Part shown: in pieces, positions 1 through 6,664 of the stretch | How the letters are laid out: each line of letters begins with the position of its first letter | Numbering within the stretch: position 1 is the first letter of the stretch | Assembly: GCA_031290075.1 (NCBI GenBank) | Contig: JAITOG010000085.1 | Location: 1-16,957, forward strand | Reading direction: 5' to 3' | DNA length: 16,957 nt | From: Holosporales bacterium | GTDB taxonomy: Bacteria; Pseudomonadota; Alphaproteobacteria; BNTO01 | The notes under the pieces: model-generated | Databases searched by the model: none | The model's input: only the letters and a program-made list of their open reading frames with translations | Told to the model about the DNA's origin: nothing | Made by a program: the position numbers and the translations under genes

Positions 1-23
1 TTTTTGGGGTTTAAGTATAGCTA
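1..23 (-). repeat. Edge of a second copy of the stop-adjacent palindromic repeat
   Basis: Positions 2-23 match positions 1199-1219 and their neighbours (right arm of the palindrome beside the pilin-like gene) at about 18 of 22 bases. In both places the repeat runs into the TAG stop codon of a minus-strand gene through the shared string GTATAGCTA. The rest of this copy lies outside the window. This is a similarity seen by eye over a short stretch. Confidence 0.5.
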
Positions 24-851
24 CATTTCATAGCTTTGATAAACCATTTCCATTAGCACTGCATTAACAAAATGAGCTGGTGAAAGCGATTTGCCTTTTG
101 CTGAAATTATAAAATTTAAGATTTTTTCATATTTTTTTGTAAAAAATTGTCTTTTTTCGTTATTTTGTGTAGCTTTTTCGTAAAAAAATGCCAAAACCAC
201 ATCTGCAAATAATTCCATAGATTCATTATTTAGGGTGATTGTTTCTATAATTTTTTTTTCTGGAAATTTTTGGTTAAATGCAGCATTTATAGTACTAATA
301 ATTTGATTTGTTAATGAATTGCTATTTAAATAATCCTGTATTGTTTTCAATGTTTCTTGAAAAAATATTTTTTGAGCCCTTGAAAGAATTGTTGCCTTAA
401 GTTGAAAAAGCCCTGAAGAAACAAGAATTAAAGTTACTTGGCATGGTAATTCTTCAAAGTTTTTGAGCAAAGCATTGCTTGCTGCGTTATTAAGGCGATT
501 AGCTGGAGAAATTATAACGAACCGCCATCCGGGTATTGTTGGAGTACTTTGCAAAAACGCCGATAATTCCCGTGAATTTTCAACAACAATATCTTTTCCT
601 TCCTCAGAAGAAGTTAATAAGAAAAAGTTTGGATGAGTATTTTTCGATAAAAATTTTTTAGTTAATTCCAAATTAAAACCATTGGGATTTATTTGATTTT
701 TAGAGAGAACGTGCGCAGCTAACTCATAGGCTGTTTTTAGGTTTTCCTCATTTGCTCGCCCATAAAAAACGTAGCCTGGTGCAAGCTGCCCTTTATCAAA
801 TAAAGCTTTAAGTTCTTCAATCTTCGCTTCAGGTGTATTCGAGTCAGCCAT
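21..851 (-). CDS. holB: DNA polymerase III subunit delta'
   Basis: Probable clamp-loader delta' subunit (276 aa), which helps load the beta sliding clamp onto primed DNA. The recognisable part is residues about 73-162: a His-Pro-containing strand, the ENSREL segment, the RFVIISPANRLN strand (Walker B position), then NNAASNALLKNFEELP, which matches the family's AANALLKTLEEPP block, and a closing ILSRAQ at the SRC position. No Walker A P-loop is visible near residues 25-40, and the acidic Walker B residues and the Cys of SRC are absent. Delta' is often non-catalytic, so this fits. The C-terminal third is weakly conserved and Lys/Phe-rich. The ATG at 851 is the only good start; no clear Shine-Dalgarno sequence precedes it. 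Its usual upstream partner tmk is not adjacent. The stop codon is embedded in a repeat edge. Confidence 0.83.
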   Translation of the reverse strand: MADSNTPEAKIEELKALFDKGQLAPGYVFYGRANEENLKTAYELAAHVLSKNQINPNGFNLELTKKFLSKNTHPNFFLLTSSEEGKDIVVENSRELSAFLQSTPTIPGWRFVIISPANRLNNAASNALLKNFEELPCQVTLILVSSGLFQLKATILSRAQKIFFQETLKTIQDYLNSNSLTNQIISTINAAFNQKFPEKKIIETITLNNESMELFADVVLAFFYEKATQNNEKRQFFTKKYEKILNFIISAKGKSLSPAHFVNAVLMEMVYQSYEM

Positions 852-967
852 TTTTGAATTTCACAGTTTCCCGCTACGATTAGGAATCTACTCCAATAAT
901 AGGTAATAGTAAAGTATTTAACCATTTGCTCGGGCTTTATATTGACTTTTCTCTTATCTCTTAACTC

Positions 968-1118
968 AAATTTCTTCTGCGAATTTGTACGTTGCTTTGG
1001 TGCCCGAATCCTCATGTACGTCAAAGTACGCTCCGGTTCTGCACTCCGTTTTTCCTTAAAAACTCTCAGTTAAATATTCATGAAGACAGCTTCTTTTAGT
1101 TTTCAAAAAAGTCTATTA
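968..1118 (-). repeat. Dispersed repeat copy A with an adjoining tail fragment
   Basis: Positions 968-1094 are the reverse complement of much of copy B (4242-4440) and share their last 85 or so bases with copy C (15625-15769). Landmarks on the plus strand are TTTCTTCTGC (971-980), GAATCCTCATG (about 1006-1016), CTCCGTTTTTCC (about 1044-1055) and GAAGACAGCTTCT ending at 1094. A further piece at 1098-1118 ends in AAGTCTATTAG, resembling the far end of copy B but in the opposite orientation to the rest of copy A. The copy fills the gap after the pilin-like gene and before holB; I see no gene between 852 and 1216. Confidence 0.75.
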
Positions 1119-1121
1119 GTT

Positions 1122-1216
1122 TATACTGGGACCCCCAAAGAATGCGGATTTTAATTGCTGCCAATCATTAAAACCCAAGAAGTTTGAATCCGCAATTCTT
1201 TGGGGGTTGGGTATAG
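1122..1216. repeat. Palindromic element with about 20-bp arms beside a stop codon
   Basis: The left arm (1131-1150, starting ACCCCCAAAGAA) is complementary to the right arm (1187-1207) with one unpaired base. Outer bases TATAC (from about 1123) and GTATA (1211-1215) extend the pairing. The inner spacer is about 36 bases. In RNA this would be a long hairpin directly after the pilin-like gene's TAG stop, so it may end or stabilise that transcript. It could equally be a miniature transposable element, since TA-rich bases flank both ends. Confidence 0.8.
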
Positions 1217-1843
1217 CTATAATGATAAAGCATCTAAATTATTATTACTGATCCAGCGAATATCAACACCCAAAGATTTTTGCGGGGTTTTTACAATAAT
1301 ATTATCTCCTTCCTCAGAGATAATTGATTCCAATTCCAAAGATGAATTTTTGGAAATACTTATTAATACAACAGCGCAAAAATCCACATTTTTTTGATCC
1401 AAAACTGTTAAAAGATCCCCAGTTTCATCAAAAACATAAATAAAATTTGAAAAAACTTCCTCATCTTTATTATTTTTAGCTTCTAGTTCTATTTCCTGTC
1501 GTGCAAAAACTATTTGCTTATCAACAATATAGAATAGTATTTCCCTATCCCCATTACATGCAACTTTCTTTTCTAAAAATAAACTTTTATATGGAAGTTT
1601 GCCAATTAATTTTCCTTTTATTTCTAAACCTTCATCGTCTCCAGCAAAAGGTAAACGATTATTATTTGCTTTATATACAGCAAGTGCCCGCAGAACAACA
1701 TCAAAATTTTGCTGAGTTACTAAGGCCTTTTTGTGAATTATAGAAATTTTTATTGAAGGAAAAAACATTGCTCCAATGCAGCCAATTACGCAAAGAACAA
1801 TTGCTAGTTCAAGTAAAATAAATCCTTTTACTTTCGCTGACAT
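1217..1843 (-). CDS. Type IV pilin-like (pseudopilin) protein
   Basis: 208 aa. The N-terminus MSAKVKG/FILLELAIVL is a classic class III prepilin signal: short basic leader, Gly7 before the cleavage point, Phe8 as mature residue 1, Glu12 as mature residue 5, then a hydrophobic helix to about residue 29. A prepilin peptidase (PilD type) would cut and methylate it, and it would sit in the inner membrane or a short pseudopilus. The globular part has an ALAVYKANNNRLP segment, common in pseudopilin-type proteins. Cys96 and Cys156 could form a disulfide. No other secretion or pilus gene is near, so the machine it serves cannot be named. The ATG at 1843 is preceded by AGGA at very short spacing. A palindromic repeat follows the stop directly. 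Confidence 0.75.
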   Translation of the reverse strand: MSAKVKGFILLELAIVLCVIGCIGAMFFPSIKISIIHKKALVTQQNFDVVLRALAVYKANNNRLPFAGDDEGLEIKGKLIGKLPYKSLFLEKKVACNGDREILFYIVDKQIVFARQEIELEAKNNKDEEVFSNFIYVFDETGDLLTVLDQKNVDFCAVVLISISKNSSLELESIISEEGDNIIVKTPQKSLGVDIRWISNNNLDALSL

Positions 1844-1899
1844 TTTTCCTAACTTTCAAATACATAATAATAAAAACTTTCAAAAAGGCTCTTTGATAA

Positions 1900-2379
1900 T
1901 TACATCGCTTCTCCATTTGTAAGTTTTTCGCGATTTTTTTTAATTTTCCATTCTAATTTTTCTTTTTTTATTTCAAATTTCTTTGGCAATTTTTCTTTTT
2001 TTTCTAACAACTTTTGTTTTTTCTTATCAAATTTTGCAGGAAGATTATCTATTTTCCCCTGTATTTTTTCCCTTGTCATTTTCAAGTCTGCTGGTATTTT
2101 ATCATATTTTTTTTGTAACTTCTTTTTTTCTAATTCAAGCTTCTTTTGCAATTCATCAATTTTTCTTTGTAATTTTTGCTCCGCTTCTTTAAGCTTTGCC
2201 GGCAAATTATTAAGCGTTTTCTCGCTCTTTTCCATTTTTTTTTTAAGATTCTCTTGGGTACATTTTTTACCATATTTACACAAAACTACCTTATCAAAGC
2301 TTAAAACTTCCTCTGTTGCAATACTAGAAATAGCAAAACAACAAGAAATTAAAACACTTTTTAAAAAACGACTATTCAT
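1900..2379 (-). CDS. Secreted Lys/Glu-rich coiled-coil protein with 18-residue repeats
   Basis: 159 aa, no recognised family. Residues 1-21 form a signal peptide (basic start, hydrophobic VLISCCFAISSIA, likely cut after Ala21). The segment LISC loosely fits a lipobox, but the hydrophobic stretch before it is very short, so signal peptidase I cleavage is more likely. Mature Cys34 and Cys40 come next. Residues about 58-147 are five repeats of exactly 18 residues; Pro falls at 60, 96, 114 and 132 in the pattern x-L/I-P-x-K/D-L/F, with Gln78 in the second unit. Eighteen residues are five helix turns, so long, highly charged helices with regular proline breaks are expected. AGGG lies about 9 bases before the ATG. 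The gene diverges from mrdA. Function unknown; it probably acts in the periplasm or outside the cell. Confidence 0.72.
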   Translation of the reverse strand: MNSRFLKSVLISCCFAISSIATEEVLSFDKVVLCKYGKKCTQENLKKKMEKSEKTLNNLPAKLKEAEQKLQRKIDELQKKLELEKKKLQKKYDKIPADLKMTREKIQGKIDNLPAKFDKKKQKLLEKKEKLPKKFEIKKEKLEWKIKKNREKLTNGEAM

Positions 2380-2408
2380 TGTAAATACCCTTTAAAACAC
2401 TCTATAAT
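2379..2408 (+). promoter_or_regulatory. Predicted sigma-70-type promoter for mrdA
   Basis: TTGTAA (2379-2384) and a perfect TATAAT (2403-2408) are separated by 18 bases, about 60 bases before the mrdA start. The -35 box overlaps the start codon of the divergent coiled-coil gene. Predicted from sequence only, in an AT-rich background where TATAAT arises easily. Confidence 0.45.
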
Positions 2409-2467
2409 TAAGCGTATCTAAAGCATACAAAGAAGGCAATATATAGATTTAAAAAAAGAGTGCTTAA

Positions 2468-4243
2468 GTGTATAAAGAAAAAAAGAAAATTTTAGAAAAA
2501 CGGGCTTATACAGTTTACTGTTGTATTTTTTTAATTTTTATTTTTTTAATTTTTAGATTATTTTTTTTACAAGTATTAAATCAAAAACGATACAAATTAT
2601 TATCTGATAAAAATCGTATATACACATCTTTTTCTGTTGCTCCACGTGGAATTATTTACGATAGAAATAATAATATTCTAGCTTTATCTACTTACAAATA
2701 TCAGGCAGCTATTGATCTTAATCAATATATAAAAAATGAAACAAGATGGAAACATATAAAAAAGGAACTAAATATTGATCCAGATATGGTTTTTAAAGAT
2801 ATTGTTGATCTACAAATTAAAAAAAAAGGACCATCTAGGCTGATTGTTATTAAAAAGGACCTTAGTTGGAAAGATATTTTGAGAACAGAAATATTGTCTT
2901 CGAAAATTCCAGGAATTTTTACAAAAAAAAAAATTATTAGAAATTACCCTTTTGCTGAAACTTTTTGCCACGTCATTGGATATGTTACAGCTCCAAAAAT
3001 TGAGGATATATCAAATGATGCAAGTCTTAATATTCTTGATTCAACTATTGGACAAGCTGGAATAGAACAGGAAAAGGAGTTTAATTTACGTGGAGAGATT
3101 GGAGTAAAATATCAAGAAATTAATGCATTTAGGCGGTTTATTAGAGTCATAGAGGAAAGAAAAGCTAAAATTGGAAAAAGTATTCAAACAACTTTAGACG
3201 CTTCTTTGCAAGCCGAAACTATTAAAATAATGGGGCAAGTTAGGAAAGGCGCAGCAATTGTTATAAATATAAAAACGGGAGATATTTTAGTAATGGTATC
3301 TATTCCAACGTTTAATCCATCCTTATTTTCCAATCAAATGACTAATGAACAATGGAAAGCAATTAATTCAAATCCAGATAATCCATTAATTAATAGGGCA
3401 ATTTCAGGGTTATATGCACCAGGATCCACTTTTAAAATGGTCGTAGCATTAGCAGCTTTAAAAGCGGGTATTATTAATAAACATACAACGTTTTATTGTC
3501 CTGGTTATAATGATGTTAATGGACGGCGATTTCACTGTTGGAAATGGAGAGTTGGAGGACATGGAACAATAAATATACGCCAAGCTATTAGCCAATCTTG
3601 TGACGTTTTTTTCTATTGCGTTGCTGAAAAATTAGGTGCGTTGCGGATTTTAGAAGCTGCTAAAAACTTAGGAGTCGGAATAAAAAAGAATTTTGGTTTT
3701 AAATCAGAAAAATCTGGTTTTTTACCAAGTGCTTCTCAAACTACTGGAAAATCAAATATTGGGCAAGCTCTTAATATCTCTATAGGGCAAGGAAAATTGC
3801 TTATGACCCCATTACAAATGGTTACGATGGTTGCTTCTATTGCTTCTGGGAAATTAGTAATACCGCAAATTATAGCTTCTTCTGATAAACCAAGCTTTAA
3901 TGAATTGCCGTTTTCAAAAGAGCAATTGGAGATTGTTCAACAAGGTATGAGGCAAGTCGTTAGCGAAGGAACAGCATGGCACATAAATAATAATGAGCTA
4001 GAAATTTCGGGGAAAACTGGAAGTACTCAAATTGTTTCAATAACTAATGAAGAACGAAAGCAGCACAAACTTAATGAACGCCCATATCACCTAAGGGATC
4101 ATGCTTTATTTGTGGGCTACGCACCAACAAACGATCCAACTTTTGCAGTTGTTGTGGTCGTGGAACATGGAGAGAGCGGCGGGCGCATAGCCGCCCCACT
4201 GGCAAAGGAAATTTTGCTTGCAGCCAAAAGGTTGGTTAAGTAA
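2468..4243 (+). CDS. mrdA: Penicillin-binding protein 2 (elongation transpeptidase)
   Basis: 591 aa, usual PBP2 length. It cross-links peptidoglycan during rod elongation, working with RodA/MreCD at the inner membrane with its catalytic part in the periplasm. Visible: short cytoplasmic basic tail, one membrane anchor (residues about 16-36), dimerisation domain with the APRGIIYDRNN motif (58-69), and the transpeptidase domain with the acyl-enzyme serine in STFK (320-323), the SxN-equivalent SCD (377-379) and KTGS (516-519). RFHCWKW followed by GGHG is typical of PBP2. The start is GTG at 2468, directly after an in-frame stop with only a weak GAG ribosome site, and no ATG alternative is near. 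The usual neighbours mreC, mreD and rodA are absent from both sides. The 3' edge is a dispersed repeat beginning in the TAA stop. Confidence 0.95.
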   Translation: MYKEKKKILEKRAYTVYCCIFLIFIFLIFRLFFLQVLNQKRYKLLSDKNRIYTSFSVAPRGIIYDRNNNILALSTYKYQAAIDLNQYIKNETRWKHIKKELNIDPDMVFKDIVDLQIKKKGPSRLIVIKKDLSWKDILRTEILSSKIPGIFTKKKIIRNYPFAETFCHVIGYVTAPKIEDISNDASLNILDSTIGQAGIEQEKEFNLRGEIGVKYQEINAFRRFIRVIEERKAKIGKSIQTTLDASLQAETIKIMGQVRKGAAIVINIKTGDILVMVSIPTFNPSLFSNQMTNEQWKAINSNPDNPLINRAISGLYAPGSTFKMVVALAALKAGIINKHTTFYCPGYNDVNGRRFHCWKWRVGGHGTINIRQAISQSCDVFFYCVAEKLGALRILEAAKNLGVGIKKNFGFKSEKSGFLPSASQTTGKSNIGQALNISIGQGKLLMTPLQMVTMVASIASGKLVIPQIIASSDKPSFNELPFSKEQLEIVQQGMRQVVSEGTAWHINNNELEISGKTGSTQIVSITNEERKQHKLNERPYHLRDHALFVGYAPTNDPTFAVVVVVEHGESGGRIAAPLAKEILLAAKRLVK

Positions 4244-4440
4244 GAAGCTGTCTTCATGGATATTTTAACTGAGGGTTTTTAAGGAAAAACGGAGCGCAGA
4301 ACCACAGAACCGGAGCGTACTAAATGTACAGAGGGGGGCATTGGGAAAATTTGTGATTTCCCCCAAACCCCATGAGGATTCGAGCATCGAAGCGACGAAC
4401 AAATTTGCAGAAGAAATTGGTTTCAAAGGAAGTCTATTAC
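4242..4440 (+). repeat. Dispersed repeat copy B, starting in the mrdA stop codon
   Basis: It begins in the TAA stop of mrdA with AAGAAGCTGTCTTCAT and runs to AAGTCTATTAC at 4440. The reverse complement of its core is copy A; its first 30 or so bases match both inverted ends of copy C. Compared with A it carries about 42 extra bases (near 4331-4372) that include a hairpin GGGAAA/TTTCCC, and a near-duplicate CAGAACC (about 4298-4311). It lies between the convergent mrdA and ankyrin genes. A 26-codon reading frame starting ATG AGG ATT CGA at 4372 and running to about 4449 has an equivalent start in copy A. Confidence 0.8.
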
Positions 4441-4504
4441 AAGTTCTAGCATTTATTTGGACTTTGTTGGTTGTAATATAACTGTGTTCACATTTAACTT
4501 TTCG

Positions 4505-4533
4505 GCCTTTGAAGGCTCTGCAGCGCAGAGGCC
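4505..4533. other. Two adjacent GC-rich hairpins downstream of the ankyrin gene
   Basis: GCCTT-TG-AAGGC (4505-4516) is a small perfect hairpin, overlapped by GGCTCTGC-AGC-GCAGAGGCC (4514-4533, one bulged base). They stand out in an AT-rich gap. No T-run follows on either strand, so a classic intrinsic terminator is not supported; a structured 3' end or a REP-like element is possible. A 25-codon frame on the minus strand (4552-4629, ATG five bases after the ankyrin stop) also lies in this gap; I do not recognise its product and do not call it a gene. Confidence 0.4.
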
Positions 4534-4631
4534 CAAAATTGTAAAAATCAATTAATGAACAGGGTTTATACGAACAAGACCTTTATGTCCAGCTGATTTA
4601 TGAGTGGGGTCTGTAATTATCTTCAACATCT

Positions 4632-5693
4632 CTATTTGGCTCCAGCAGCAAGTAATATGCGAGTAATTTCGGTATGTTTAAATATATTAGCTGAATGAAG
4701 TAGTGTATTTCCAATATCATCTTTAAAATTTTTATCTGCTCCAGCAGCAAGTAATACTTTGACAATTTCCGTATATTTATCTTGATTTTTAGGAAAAGCA
4801 AAACATGCTGATATAACAGCTTCATAAAGTGGGGTACATCTTTTCCAAGTTCTAGCATCTACTATTGCTCCATATATAAGTAAGATGCGAGCAACTTTGG
4901 TATGTCCATGTGCAGCAGCTATATGAAGTGGTGTCTTTCCATTATTCTGATTTATAGCATCTACATTTGCTCCAAAGCAAAGTAATATGCGAGCAATATT
5001 ATCATTAAATTCATGTGCAGCAGCTATATGAAGTGGTGTCTCTCCATTCTGATTTATAGCATTTACATTTGCTCCAAAGCAAAATAATATGCGAACAATA
5101 TTATCACTAAATTCATGTGCAGCAGCTATATGAAGTGGTGTCTCTCCATTCTGATTTATAGCATTTACATTTGCTCCAAAGCAAAGTAGCATGCGAGCAG
5201 TATCATTACATCCATATTTAGCAGCTATATGAAGTGGTGTCTTTCCTTTCTGATTTATAGCATTTACATTTGCTCCAAAGCAAAGTAATATGCGAACAAC
5301 ATCATTATATCCATGTTTAGTAGCTAAATGAAGTGGTGTCTCTCCTTTCTGATTTATAGCATTTACATCTGCTCCAAAGCAAAGTAGTATGCAAACAGCA
5401 CCATCACATTCACATTCAGTAGCTAAATGAAGTGGTGTACTTCCATTTTCGAATGGAGTATTAACATTTCTTTCCTGTGCTAAAGATATAATTTTTTTGT
5501 AGTCCCGTCTTGTAAATGCATCAAGAAATTCTGCTTTATCGCCTTCATCGTCTTTAAGTAAATTAGGAAAAAATGGGATTTGGCTCACTAACCATGTCTC
5601 ACGTCTTGTCTCTGCGTCATCTGCTGCCCCGTAAGAAAAATTGCTTATCCCCAATAATGAAACAAGCGCCATAGCTTTATAAAATACTTTCAT
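4632..5693 (-). CDS. Secreted ankyrin-repeat protein
   Basis: 353 aa. Residues 1-23 are a Sec-type signal peptide (MKVFYK, hydrophobic core, likely cut near YGA). A non-repeat part (about 24-82) precedes roughly eight ankyrin units (about 83-353) with the hallmarks G-TPLH-A and GA-VNA. The units between 100 and 280 share an unusual LLCFGA-VNAINQ sequence, giving one cysteine per unit. Two neighbouring units are 34 residues each and nearly identical at DNA level (4989-5192). Ankyrin repeats bind proteins; in intracellular bacteria such proteins often target host factors, but no partner can be read here. GGAG lies about 8 bases before the ATG at 5693, and a good promoter is at 5771-5800. No enzymatic domain is visible. 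Confidence 0.88.
   Translation of the reverse strand: MKVFYKAMALVSLLGISNFSYGAADDAETRRETWLVSQIPFFPNLLKDDEGDKAEFLDAFTRRDYKKIISLAQERNVNTPFENGSTPLHLATECECDGAVCILLCFGADVNAINQKGETPLHLATKHGYNDVVRILLCFGANVNAINQKGKTPLHIAAKYGCNDTARMLLCFGANVNAINQNGETPLHIAAAHEFSDNIVRILFCFGANVNAINQNGETPLHIAAAHEFNDNIARILLCFGANVDAINQNNGKTPLHIAAAHGHTKVARILLIYGAIVDARTWKRCTPLYEAVISACFAFPKNQDKYTEIVKVLLAAGADKNFKDDIGNTLLHSANIFKHTEITRILLAAGAK
4989..5192 (-). repeat. Tandem 102-bp ankyrin unit duplication
   Basis: Positions 4989-5090 and 5091-5192 differ at about 4 of 102 bases by eye. The period equals 34 codons, keeping the frame. Synonymous sites are also nearly identical, pointing to a recent duplication or conversion rather than protein-level constraint alone. 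Neighbouring units on both sides are similar but more diverged. Confidence 0.85.
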
Positions 5694-5770
5694 TTTCTAT
5701 ACTCCTTTTTAAATAACCAAATAAGTAATTTGTAATATTAATACAAATAATTATATACTCTATATTATAT

Positions 5771-5800
5771 ATTATAATATTAATTCTTTTCATATTTCAA
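5771..5800 (-). promoter_or_regulatory. Predicted strong promoter for the secreted ankyrin gene
   Basis: Read on the minus strand, TTGAAA (5795-5800, five of six consensus bases) and TATAAT (5771-5776, six of six) are 18 bases apart. The expected start near 5764 leaves an untranslated leader of about 70 bases. This is the best promoter match in the window. Confidence 0.6.
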
Positions 5801-6170
5801 GTAAAAAAAAGTTTTTTAAAAAAAAATCAAGAATAAAGCATGTAATTCGCAAGTATTTATCTAAAATTTTATATATTTTTAAAATCTCAAAAACATAATG
5901 GCCTCTTGTATTTCCTCAGTTTTACTTGGCGAATATATCGAATTTTATTAAAAATTAAGTAAAATCTTATATAAAAAAATATTTTTCCTGTATGAACTAT
6001 TTAAATTATTGAATCTATTTTGGCTCACTAATTGTTCGGTCTCGGATCATTGCAGTATAATGAAAAGACCAAGTTCTTCTGATCCACTTCTAACTTTTTA
6101 GGAATAAATTCGATTGGAATCAATCCTTTTAAAAACGTTGGGTGGTATTCTAGCCATATATTTAAAAAAT
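5801..6170. other. AT-rich intergenic stretch, with a coding-like remnant
   Basis: This belongs to the 550-base gap between the ankyrin gene and pntAB, with no complete gene. Most of it is simple A/T-rich sequence. The part from 6028 on is less AT-rich, and on the minus strand it contains an open frame without a start codon (described separately). No RNA gene or clear repeat was seen. Confidence 0.5.
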
Positions 6171-6171
6171 T
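6028..6171 (-). pseudogene. Possible remnant of a coding sequence (transposase-like end?)
   Basis: On the minus strand a frame of 47 codons is open from 6171 to a TAG at 6028, with no start codon. Its composition is richer in G and C than the flanks, and it reads like protein: IWLEYHP, then LKGLIPIEFIPKK, ending YCNDPRPNN. The W-L-x-Y followed by L-x-G-x-x-P-I-E-F is reminiscent of the C-terminal end of rve-type (IS3/IS481-like) transposases. This is pattern recognition over a short, degraded stretch and could be chance. Confidence 0.25.
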
Positions 6172-6198
6172 TTACTGAAATTAAATTTTATATATAAT
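6171..6198 (+). promoter_or_regulatory. Possible promoter for pntAB-ligA
   Basis: TTTACT (6171-6176) and a perfect TATAAT (6193-6198) are 16 bases apart, about 45 bases before the pntAB start. The region is very AT-rich, so chance matches are likely. Confidence 0.35.
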
Positions 6199-6243
6199 TA
6201 TAAATAAGCTGCAAAACGGCGCAGTAAAAAAAACGAGGTGAAA

Positions 6244-6660
6244 ATGGATATATCTATTGGAATAGATGCAATTTTAGGAAAAGCCAATGACTTGCTTGCA
6301 AACATAAATATTATTTCTGAACAAGTAAAAGGAATTAAAGCTGTTGCGCTTTGCATTGCCGAAGATGGTGGACTAAAAGCTAATTCTTTTTTCTTTTGTT
6401 TGGCAATTTTCATTTTAGCCTGTTTTATTGGCTATTTCGTTGTTTGGAGCGTAACCCCAGCTTTACACTCCCCATTAATGGCCGTAACAAATGCTATTTC
6501 AAGTGTGATCATCGTTGGCGCAATAATAGCCTTAGGATCGAAGGAGGCCAGCATTCTGTGCGAAATATTGGCGTTTATGGCTATAATTTTAGCTTCAATA
6601 AATATTTTTGGTGGATTTGCAATAACTCAGCGAATGCTCAGGATGTTTCAGAAAAAGTAG
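6244..6660 (+). CDS. pntAB: NAD(P) transhydrogenase subunit alpha part 2 (membrane)
   Basis: 138 aa from this ATG. It is the small membrane subunit of the three-subunit proton-translocating transhydrogenase, which uses the proton gradient to make NADPH from NADH. It shows the family signature: a hydrophobic helix ending GYFVVWSVTPALH, then PLMAVTNAISSVIIVGA, then LASINIFGGFAITQRML, i.e. three membrane segments in the C-terminal two thirds. A GTG six bases upstream is in frame, but the ribosome site GAGG (6235-6238) overlaps it and sits 5 bases before ATG 6244, so ATG 6244 is preferred. The catalytic subunit PntAA and the domain II/III subunit PntB are not next to it, unlike the usual pntAA-pntAB-pntB operon. 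It is followed four bases later by ligA and probably cotranscribed. Confidence 0.92.
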   Translation: MDISIGIDAILGKANDLLANINIISEQVKGIKAVALCIAEDGGLKANSFFFCLAIFILACFIGYFVVWSVTPALHSPLMAVTNAISSVIIVGAIIALGSKEASILCEILAFMAIILASINIFGGFAITQRMLRMFQKK

Positions 6661-6664
6661 GAAT

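Noticed and set aside
416..900. Missing P-loop in holB as a sign of a pseudogene
   Set aside because: Delta' subunits commonly lack a working nucleotide site; the frame is intact and the conserved NALLK block is present.
737..1024. 95-codon minus-strand frame overlapping the holB start
   Set aside because: Its first part is the small frame of repeat copy A and its last third overlaps holB in another frame; the joined product has no protein-like continuity, so it is explained by the repeat.
4552..4629. 25-codon frame just after the ankyrin stop (starts MLKIITDPTHKS)
   Set aside because: It has a plausible start position, but it is very short with no recognised family and no other support; left as an observation in the intergenic entry.
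4989..5400. Regularly spaced repeats that might suggest a CRISPR array
   Set aside because: The units are in frame, 99-102 bases long, with no distinct spacers, and encode ankyrin repeats.
5880..6000. Minus-strand open stretch of about 40 codons ending RKYKRPLCF
   Set aside because: No start codon and AT-rich low-complexity composition upstream; too weak to call a remnant.
5580..6030. Twelve-base repeat TTGGCTCACTAA at 5580 and 6019
   Set aside because: A single short match in 17 kb of biased sequence can occur by chance, and the flanks do not extend it.
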